Source: Opitutia bacterium (GTDB taxonomy: Bacteria > Verrucomicrobiota > Verrucomicrobiia > Opitutales > Opitutaceae). Taken from it: a stretch of DNA of 5,349 nt. This document shows positions 1 through 5,349 of the stretch, one piece after another. Every line of letters begins with the position of its first letter. Within the stretch, counting starts at the first letter, position 1. Below the pieces are notes generated by a model. It had not been told where the DNA came from, ran no database searches, and saw nothing but the letters and a program-made list of their open reading frames with translations. A program made the position numbers and the translations under genes. The stretch is taken from positions 1 to 5,349 of the forward strand of contig JANXWT010000257.1 of assembly GCA_025351035.1 (NCBI GenBank), given 5' to 3'.

Positions 1-1432
1 ATTGGACGGTGCGGAGCTGGATGGAGTCGATGCGGCGATGGTCTTCCATCTGCACATCGGAGACGATGACAAGTTTGTCGCCGGATCTGACCCGCCCCAG
101 ATTCACGAGCGAGGCGATGGCGCGCTCGATGGTGCTCTCGGGATCGATGAAAGGCGCAAGCAAATAAGGCTCGACCGAGCGGACCAGCTTGAGCTGCCGG
201 AAAGTTACGAGGTTGTCCGTCACGGCGAGGATATTGGCGCGGGCCGGGCGGTGGGCAGAGAGGCCGGCGGCGGCGGTGCCGTGCTTGGTAAAGGCGAGGA
301 GAACGGAACCGGCGACCTCGTTGGCGAGCACGACGGCGGAGCGGTAAATCTTCATGCGTTCGCCGAGAAACACCGCGGGCTCGGGGAAATCGTCGGCGAG
401 TTCCTCCTCGATGCGGACAGCGATGGTCTTGAGCACGGCGACGCTTTCGAGCGGGTAGCGGCCGACGGTTGTCTCGCCGGAGAGCATCACGCAATCGGCC
501 TGTTCAAAGACCGCATTGGCGACGTCGGTGATCTCGGCCCGCGTCGGCATCGGCTGGCCGATCATCGATTCGAGCATGTGCGTGGCGATGATGACGGGTC
601 GACCGATCGCGAGGCAGGCCTTGACCGCGCGGCGCTGGATGACGGGGAGTTCCTCGAACGGCACTTCGATGCCGAGGTCGCCGCGCGCCACCATCAACGC
701 GTCGGTGGCGTTGATGATCTCGTCGAGGTTGTCGATGGCGGACTGGTCCTCGATCTTGGCGACGATGCGGGCGTGGGAGTGGTGTTCCCGGAGGAAGGTG
801 CGGAGCGACGCGATGTCGGCGGCTTCGCGGACGAAGGAGAGGGCCACGAAGTCAATGCCTTCCTCGATGCCGACGAGGGTGTCGCTGCGGTCTTTGTCGG
901 TAAAAGAGGGGAGGTTGACATGGATACCGGGGAGGTTGATGTGGCGGCGCGAGGAGAGCTGGCCGGGCGTGAGCACCCGGCAGCGGATGTGGGCGTCGTG
1001 CTTCTCCAATACTTCGAGGCGGATGAGCCCGCTGTCGACGAGCACGGTGTGGCCGACTTGAATGTCGTTGATGAGATTCCGGTAGTTGACGTCGACGGAA
1101 CGAACTTCCTCGGAGCGTTCCCGCTCGGCCCCGGGCTTGACGGTGAAGTCGAAGATTTCACCGGCCTTCAGCTCGAAAGGCACGGTGAGATCGCCGGTGC
1201 GAATCTCGGGCCCCTTGATATCCATCATCACGGCGACTTCACGGCCGGCGGTGAGGCTGGTGCGGCGGATCCGGCGGATGATTTCGCGGGTCCAGTCATG
1301 CGTGGCGTGCGCCATGTTCAGCCGGATGACGTCGACCCCGGCGGTGATGAGCTGCCCCAGCATCTCTTCGCTTTCGGTGGCCGGCCCGAGCGTGACGATA
1401 ATCTTGGTGCGGCGGTGGGAAGCGGGGACCAT
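1..1432 (-). CDS. pyk: Pyruvate kinase, C-terminus cut by window edge
   Basis: Cytosolic glycolytic enzyme that transfers phosphate from phosphoenolpyruvate to ADP, giving pyruvate and ATP. The reading frame opens at the ATG at 1432 and runs 477 codons to the left edge without a stop. The family is usually about 470-480 residues, so only a few residues should be missing. Visible landmarks are RLNMAHA (37-43, substrate and K+ region), MDIKGPEIRTG (70-80), the small B domain (about 80-175) with LPSFTDKD (174-181), AKIED with the catalytic lysine K226, MVARGDLG (247-254, Mg2+ and substrate loop), ATHMLESM and PTRAEITDVANAV, then LSGETTVGRYPLESV. The C-terminal allosteric-type domain follows. Oddities: the family serine of RLN-x-SH is Ala41, the threonine before KGPEIRT is Ile72, and ATQMLES reads ATHMLES. 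Glu76 matches the glutamate typical of K+-dependent enzymes. There is no clear Shine-Dalgarno; the start was chosen because homology begins at once with RRTKIIVTLGPAT. It is transcribed divergently from the transporter at 1549. Confidence 0.96.
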   Translation of the reverse strand, partial: MVPASHRRTKIIVTLGPATESEEMLGQLITAGVDVIRLNMAHATHDWTREIIRRIRRTSLTAGREVAVMMDIKGPEIRTGDLTVPFELKAGEIFDFTVKPGAERERSEEVRSVDVNYRNLINDIQVGHTVLVDSGLIRLEVLEKHDAHIRCRVLTPGQLSSRRHINLPGIHVNLPSFTDKDRSDTLVGIEEGIDFVALSFVREAADIASLRTFLREHHSHARIVAKIEDQSAIDNLDEIINATDALMVARGDLGIEVPFEELPVIQRRAVKACLAIGRPVIIATHMLESMIGQPMPTRAEITDVANAVFEQADCVMLSGETTVGRYPLESVAVLKTIAVRIEEELADDFPEPAVFLGERMKIYRSAVVLANEVAGSVLLAFTKHGTAAAGLSAHRPARANILAVTDNLVTFRQLKLVRSVEPYLLAPFIDPESTIERAIASLVNLGRVRSGDKLVIVSDVQMEDHRRIDSIQLRTVQ

Positions 1433-1548
1433 GGGCGCGCAGTGAAGCCGGTGCCGGGCCGCGCGGCAAAGCAAAAGCCGGCGGCGGCGAGCTTGGGCGC
1501 GGGGAAATTCTTGGTGCAGTGGCGCGTATTTCCGCTACGCCTTGGGCG

Positions 1549-2892
1549 ATGAGTTCCACGCCCCCTCTGGAAAGTCAGGCCCGGCGTCCGCCTCTTCCGC
1601 CGGGCTACCGCGCGCGGCGCGGGCTCAACTGGGCCGTCGTCGGTCTGATGTATACGAGCTATTATCTGTGCCGCTACAATTTCTCCTACGCGAACAAGGC
1701 AATCACCGACGAGTTTCATTTTACGAAGTCCGACATCAGCACGATCCTGTTTTGGAACTTTCTCGCGTATGGGTGCGGCCAGATCCTCAACGGCCTGTTC
1801 ACCGATCGTATCGGCGGCAAGAAAGCGATGCTCCTCGGCGCGGTCGGCACGGTGGCGACGAACCTGCTCTTCGGGGCCGCTTCGTTTTGGGGGTTGCTGT
1901 CGCTCTTCTCGCTGCTCTGGGGAATCAACGGCTATGTGCAGGCGTTCGGGTCCCCCGGGTTCATCAAGATCAACTGCGCCTGGTTCAGCCAGAGCGAGCG
2001 CGGCACCTTTGCGGGCATCTTTGGGTGCATGATCAACCTCGGCCGGCTCTTCGCGAACAAACTTTTGCCCGCGTTGCTCGCCGGTTTCACCTTTCTGGGT
2101 ATGTGGAATATCCCCGCGCAGCACTGGCGGTGGCTGTTCTTCATTCCGTCGGGCGTCGCGACGCTCGTGGCCATCGTGCTGGCGATCGTCGTCAAGGACA
2201 CGCCGGAGGAGTGCGGCTACAGAAACGTTTTTGCGGGTGAGGCCGACCACGCCGAGCTTGATGTGCGCAGCGAGCTCCGGGTCGTGTTCCGACAGATCAT
2301 CAGCAACCATGTCGTCTGGATCATGGCGGTCGCGTATGCCTGCACCGGCGCGGTGCGGCAGTCGATCGACCAGTGGTTCCCCGTGTATTTTCAGGAGGTG
2401 CATCATCTCCCCATGACGGGGTCGCAGTTCCAGTGGCTCGGTTTCCTGATTCCGTTCGTCGCGTCGGCCGGATCACTGCTCTCGGGGTGGGCGTCCGACC
2501 GGTTCGCAAACTCGCGGCGCGCGCCGGTGGCGGCGGCGATCTACCTTCTTGAGGTCGGCGTGATTCTCGCCGCGACTCAGGTCACCACGCTGGTCTGGGC
2601 ACTCGTGTTCTTCGTGCTGATCGCGTTCACGGTGAACTCGACGCATTCGCTGCTCGGCCCGGCCGCGGCGATGGACATCGGCGGGCGGAAGATGGCCGGG
2701 TTTGCGTCGGGCGTGATCGACTCGTTTCAATATTTTGGCGCGGCGATCGCAACGAAGGGCCTCGGCTGGGTGCTCGATCACCGGGGCTGGGGCTGGTATT
2801 TCCCCTACCTGATTCCCTTCGGCGTGTTAGGGGCGATCATGATGTATAGCATCGCGCACCGGAAGAGCCTGAAGAAAGGTGCGGCGCACTGA
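1549..2892 (+). CDS. MFS transporter, organophosphate:phosphate antiporter (GlpT/UhpC) type
   Basis: Inner-membrane transporter of 447 residues with about 12 hydrophobic helices, the normal size for the OPA family, whose known members exchange phosphate for glycerol-3-phosphate, hexose-6-phosphate or phosphoglycerate. Helix 1 carries SYYLCRYNF with Arg42, and helix 7 carries VRQSIDQWFPVYFQEV with Arg270. These align with GlpT Arg45 and Arg269, the phosphate-binding pair. The MFS loop motifs are GLFTDRIGGKK (82-92) and GWASDRFANSRR (313-324). The SERG motif before helix 5 is at 149-152, and DIGGRK lies at 376-381. Where GlpT has WNxxHNxGGG, this protein reads FGCMINLG, so the substrate histidine is Ile162 and specificity probably differs from GlpT. 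The ATG at 1549 was chosen; an in-frame GTG at 1519 would add ten residues, and neither has a good ribosome binding site. Exact substrate unknown; a UhpC-like sensor is an alternative. Likely co-transcribed with the related gene at 3007. Confidence 0.9.
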   Translation: MSSTPPLESQARRPPLPPGYRARRGLNWAVVGLMYTSYYLCRYNFSYANKAITDEFHFTKSDISTILFWNFLAYGCGQILNGLFTDRIGGKKAMLLGAVGTVATNLLFGAASFWGLLSLFSLLWGINGYVQAFGSPGFIKINCAWFSQSERGTFAGIFGCMINLGRLFANKLLPALLAGFTFLGMWNIPAQHWRWLFFIPSGVATLVAIVLAIVVKDTPEECGYRNVFAGEADHAELDVRSELRVVFRQIISNHVVWIMAVAYACTGAVRQSIDQWFPVYFQEVHHLPMTGSQFQWLGFLIPFVASAGSLLSGWASDRFANSRRAPVAAAIYLLEVGVILAATQVTTLVWALVFFVLIAFTVNSTHSLLGPAAAMDIGGRKMAGFASGVIDSFQYFGAAIATKGLGWVLDHRGWGWYFPYLIPFGVLGAIMMYSIAHRKSLKKGAAH

Positions 2893-3006
2893 CCGCGCCG
2901 GGCAGGCGGATGATTTAACCCGGTCGGGCCGTTTTCGGCGTGCCTTGCCCGGGCCGCCACCTATGTTCCCGCGAACCGCCCGCCGCGCATCCCTCTCCTG
3001 AACCTT

Positions 3007-4491
3007 ATGGATCTGGCCCTCGTCTTCGTCGTCCTCCTCGCCGTCATCGGGATTTATTTCTACAACAACCCCATGAAGCATGGGCCGTGGTTCCTGAGCC
3101 GGCGCTTCATCAACTGGTTTCCACTGGGGATGACCTACTCGTTCCTCTACATGGGACGCTACAACCTGACGGTGGCCAAGAACGCCCTCGGCACGCTCAT
3201 GTCGAACCGCGACTTCGGCATGATCTTCGGCATCGGCACCGGCGTGTATGCGTTCTCGTTTTTGATCAACGGCCCGCTGGTAGACAAAATCGGCGGCAAG
3301 AAGGGCATTCTCATCGCGGCGCTCGGCGCGGCTGCGGCCAACGTCGCGATGGGCCTCGTCGTCTGGCTCGTGCTCACCGGGCGCACCGCCATCCCGTTGT
3401 TCTGGCCGCTCTCGGCGCTCTATGCGCTCAACATGTATTTTCAGAGCTACGGCGCCGTTTCCATCATCAAGGTGAAGGCGAACTGGTTTCATGTGCGCGA
3501 GCGCGGCGTGTTCGGCGCGATCTTCGGCACGCTGATTTCCTTCGGCGTCTACTTCGCCTTCGAGTGGGGCCAGGCGATTGTCGACATGACCAAGGCCAAG
3601 CTGCCCGTGGCTCCCGGCGGCCTGACGCACCTGCTCCGCGGCTGGTTCCTGCCGGCGGGGGCAACCATGGACGCCACGTGGGCGGTGTTTTTCATCCCGG
3701 CCCTCATCCTGATCGGCTGGGCGGCCATGGATTTCTGGCTGATCAAAGAAACGCCGGAAGGCGCGGGCTTCCCTTACCTCGACACCCACGACGCTTCGTC
3801 GGGCCACATGCACGAAGAATATTCGACGATGGACCTGTTGAAGAAAGTTTTCCTCAGCCCGCTGATGCTGTTGCTCGGCGGCGTCGAGCTTACGGCCGGT
3901 GTGCTGCGCAACGGCATCATGCAATGGTATACGATTTTTGCGAAGCAGGTGCCGCAGGTCGGCGCGGAGTGGTTCGCACACAATTGGGGGCTGCTGCTCT
4001 GCCTGTTCGGCATTGTCGGCGGATTCGCGGGCGGGCTTATCTCCGACAAATTCTTCCAGTCACGGCGCGGCCCGCCGGCGGCGATCTTCTGCGCGTTCAT
4101 GCTCATCATGGCCTCGGTAATGGCGATGAACATCTTCTCCTTCCCCATACTCGTCGGTATCTCGGCGCTGCTCATTGTCGCTGCCGTCACGGGCGTGCAC
4201 TCGCTCATGTCCGGCACGGCCGCTGCCGACTTCGGCGGACGCAAAGCCACCGCCACCTGCTCGGGCATCGTCGACGGCTGTGTTTATCTCGGCAGCACGA
4301 TCCAGTCGTTCGCCGTCGGCTTTCTCACCGATCCGTCATTCAAAGGTCACAGTTGGCAATGGTGGCCGCTGTTCCTGATCCCGTTCGCCCTCGTCGGTGG
4401 CATTATTGCGTGGAAAATCTGGAACGAACTCCCCGCCGCGACGCGCAAATACATCAACGAGCACGAGACCAAGAAAGTCGCGGCGCACTGA
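3007..4491 (+). CDS. Second OPA-type MFS transporter, with extra N-terminal membrane segment
   Basis: Membrane transporter of 494 residues, homologous along its whole length to the preceding gene but clearly diverged. Shared landmarks are MGRYNLTVAKNAL with Arg51 in the first core helix, NGPLVDKIGGKK (88-99), the RERG motif (164-167) followed by IFGTLISFG, VLRNGIMQWY with Arg301 in the seventh core helix, GGLISDKFFQSRR (342-354), ADFGGRK (407-413), and a C-terminal tail ending AAH like its neighbour. Arg51 and Arg301 match the GlpT phosphate-binding arginines, whereas the GlpT histidine position is Ile177. An additional hydrophobic stretch at about residues 3-18 precedes the usual first helix, suggesting 13 spans or a cleaved or anchoring leader. 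The central loop between the two halves is rich in His and Asp/Glu (about 259-272). No Shine-Dalgarno is visible before the ATG; the start is supported by the hydrophobic leader that follows. A phosphorylated metabolite is the likely substrate, by family; its identity is unknown. Confidence 0.9.
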   Translation: MDLALVFVVLLAVIGIYFYNNPMKHGPWFLSRRFINWFPLGMTYSFLYMGRYNLTVAKNALGTLMSNRDFGMIFGIGTGVYAFSFLINGPLVDKIGGKKGILIAALGAAAANVAMGLVVWLVLTGRTAIPLFWPLSALYALNMYFQSYGAVSIIKVKANWFHVRERGVFGAIFGTLISFGVYFAFEWGQAIVDMTKAKLPVAPGGLTHLLRGWFLPAGATMDATWAVFFIPALILIGWAAMDFWLIKETPEGAGFPYLDTHDASSGHMHEEYSTMDLLKKVFLSPLMLLLGGVELTAGVLRNGIMQWYTIFAKQVPQVGAEWFAHNWGLLLCLFGIVGGFAGGLISDKFFQSRRGPPAAIFCAFMLIMASVMAMNIFSFPILVGISALLIVAAVTGVHSLMSGTAAADFGGRKATATCSGIVDGCVYLGSTIQSFAVGFLTDPSFKGHSWQWWPLFLIPFALVGGIIAWKIWNELPAATRKYINEHETKKVAAH

Positions 4492-4501
4492 GGCGCACTC
4501 A
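4482..4501. repeat. Tandem 10-base repeat spanning the convergent stop codons
   Basis: GGCGCACTGA (4482-4491) is followed directly by GGCGCACTCA (4492-4501), differing at one base. The first copy ends with the TGA stop of the plus-strand transporter, and the second ends with TCA, which is the TGA stop of the minus-strand hydrolase. There is no room for a terminator between the genes, so the transcripts probably overlap at their 3' ends. The repeat may be chance in GC-rich sequence. Confidence 0.5.
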
Positions 4502-5262
4502 GGCGAACTCGTAGAACGGCGTGCCTTCGCCCGCACCGACGACCGCAAACTCGCACGCGTGCAACGCCGCGCGCACCTGCTCAAGCGCGAGATCGACGGC
4601 CGCGGGCGAATTGCAGTCGCGCGACAGATGCGTGAGGTAGATGCGCCGCCAACGCGGACTCGCCACCGTCGCGAGCAACTCGCGTGCGGCTTCGTTCGAG
4701 AGATGCCCGTGCCGGCCGCTGATGCGCTGCTTCGTCGACCACGGGCGCTTCGTGTCGGCCTCGAGCATCTTTGGACAATGGTTCGCCTCGACGACGAGCA
4801 CGTCGACTTCGCGGATGCGTTCGCGCACATGCTGCGGCGCGGCGAGAGCAGATCGTCCTCGCCGTGCGCGATCAAAAAACCGACCGGCTCCTGAGCGTCG
4901 TGCGGCACGGCGAAGCTGCTCACCTCGAGATCGCGGTAGCGAAACGTCGCGCCGGTCTCGAAGAGCTGCCACTGCGGCCGGTGCTTGAGTCCGGCCTGCA
5001 GCGACTGCGCCGTGGCGCGGTTCGCGAAGACCTTGATGTGCGGGAAGCGCGCCAGCCCGTTCATCGCCGCGGCGTGGTCGCCGTGCTCGTGCGTGAGAAA
5101 AATCGCGTCGATGCGCTCGAGCGACTCGCCGGCCTCGGCGAGCAGTTCGCCGAGTCGTTTGGCGGAAAAACCGGCGTCGACCAGCACCCGCGAGCCGTCG
5201 GTGACGAGCAACGCCGAGTTGCCCGCGCTGCCGCTCCCGAGAATTTTGAAACGCATCGCCAT
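4499..5262 (-). pseudogene. WalJ/YycJ-type metallo-beta-lactamase-fold hydrolase, frame-disrupted
   Basis: Two adjacent frames together encode one metallo-beta-lactamase-fold protein. The first frame (5262 down to about 4834, 143 residues) starts MAMRFKILGSGSAGNSALL and holds LVDAGFS, the metal-binding THEHGDH (His58, His60, Asp62, His63) and VPHDAQEPVGF (His121). The second (about 4840 down to 4499, 113 residues) starts APQHVRERIREVDVLVVEANH and continues with KRPWSTKQRISGRHGHLSNEAA and the last histidine in LTHLSRDCN. Both parts are well conserved, and together they approach the roughly 265 residues of YycJ. The join at 4831-4840 lacks the strand that carries the family TD-x-G motif, whose aspartate bridges the metals, so the product should be truncated and inactive unless this is a sequencing or assembly error. 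YycJ/WalJ proteins are linked in Firmicutes to cell-wall control and DNA repair as putative exonucleases; the role here is unknown. A second ATG at 5256 is possible. The gene converges on the transporter with a 7-base gap. Confidence 0.85.
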
Positions 5263-5315
5263 CGGCGCGCATTGAAGGCCCCGCTGCGGCGAACGTGCAA
5301 CGGCAAATTTGTAGC

Positions 5316-5334
5316 GCGGGGTCGCTGACCCCGC
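5316..5334. repeat. Perfect palindrome, REP-like, upstream of the hydrolase gene
   Basis: GCGGGGTC (5316-5323) and GACCCCGC (5327-5334) form a perfect 8-bp stem around the loop GCT. It lies 54 bases upstream of the hydrolase start, in non-coding sequence, and is followed by CGACGTAGGGACAGG, which runs off the window. There is no T-run, so it is not a classical intrinsic terminator as read on the plus strand. From memory, GTAG-x-GCGGGGTC-type palindromes are scattered between genes in some Verrucomicrobiota, like REP elements; that assignment is inference. The remaining bases 5263-5315 hold nothing else I can identify. Confidence 0.6.
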
Positions 5335-5349
5335 CGACGTAGGGACAGG

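Noticed and set aside
1433..1548. Possible promoters and a 10-base palindrome (GCCGCGCGGC at 1458-1467) in the divergent gap
   Set aside because: No -35/-10 pair with good matches and spacing was found on either strand, and a short all-GC palindrome is expected by chance here.
2..1552. Plus-strand open frame of 516 codons opposite pyruvate kinase
   Set aside because: It is antisense to a clearly conserved enzyme. Its translation is rich in Asp, Glu, Gly and Val, as expected for the mirror frame of a GC-rich gene, and shows no recognisable domain.
1318..2406. Minus-strand open frame of 362 codons
   Set aside because: It overlaps both pyruvate kinase and the first transporter in the wrong frame and has the Arg/Pro/Ala/Asp-rich composition of a shadow frame.
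2898..2952. Imperfect inverted repeat between the two transporter genes (CCGGGCAGG with CCTTGCCCGG)
   Set aside because: The stem is about 9 bp with a wobble pair, the loop is about 37 bases and no T-run follows, so it is not convincing as a terminator or attenuator in GC-rich sequence.
2827..3981. Minus-strand open frame of 384 codons opposite the second transporter
   Set aside because: It is very rich in Arg, Glu and His, lacks any known motif, and lies antisense to a well-supported membrane protein.
2940..4514. Plus-strand open frame of 524 codons overlapping the second transporter
   Set aside because: It is longer than the transporter frame but is Arg-, His- and Pro-rich without membrane helices. 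The frame starting at 3007 has the conserved family motifs.
4336..4830. Continuation of the hydrolase's first frame past the frame break into the transporter gene
   Set aside because: After SPRR the translation becomes Ser/Arg-rich with no family similarity, while the neighbouring frame resumes the conserved hydrolase sequence; this is read-through after the disruption, not a fusion.

Overview
The window is GC-rich bacterial DNA, densely coded, with no recognisable Shine-Dalgarno sites in front of its starts. The protein sequences look most like Verrucomicrobiota, probably the Opitutaceae. This rests on remembered family resemblance, mainly the WalJ/YycJ-type hydrolase and the paired sugar-phosphate-type permeases, together with the weak ribosome binding sites, so treat it as a moderate guess. 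There are no rRNA or tRNA genes, CRISPR arrays or insertion sequences.

Layout. (1) Positions 1-1432, minus strand: pyruvate kinase, nearly complete, with only its last few residues cut by the left edge. (2) Positions 1433-1548: a divergent intergenic gap of 116 bases with no promoter I can defend. (3) Positions 1549-2892, plus strand: a 12-helix major facilitator transporter of the organophosphate:phosphate antiporter (OPA; GlpT/UhpT/UhpC/PgtP) type. (4) Positions 2893-3006: a 114-base gap without a clear terminator. (5) Positions 3007-4491, plus strand: a second, diverged OPA-type transporter with an extra N-terminal membrane segment. (6) Positions 4499-5262, minus strand, convergent with the transporter and only 7 bases from it: a WalJ/YycJ-type metallo-beta-lactamase-fold hydrolase that is broken by a frame change at a 10-base motif. 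(7) Positions 5263-5349: the upstream region of that gene, holding a perfect 8-bp stem palindrome that looks like a dispersed REP-type repeat.

How the genes may work together. Both transporters keep the two arginines that bind phosphate in GlpT, so import of phosphorylated small molecules in exchange for phosphate is the best guess. Lying divergently beside pyruvate kinase, they could feed phosphorylated sugars or C3 acids into lower glycolysis, but only proximity supports this. The hydrolase is probably an unrelated neighbour.

The most noteworthy points are the apparent deletion in the hydrolase gene, which seems to have removed its TD-x-G metal-ligand segment, and the tandem pair of diverged OPA-type permeases lacking the GlpT substrate histidine. 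I see no convincing new multi-gene system here.
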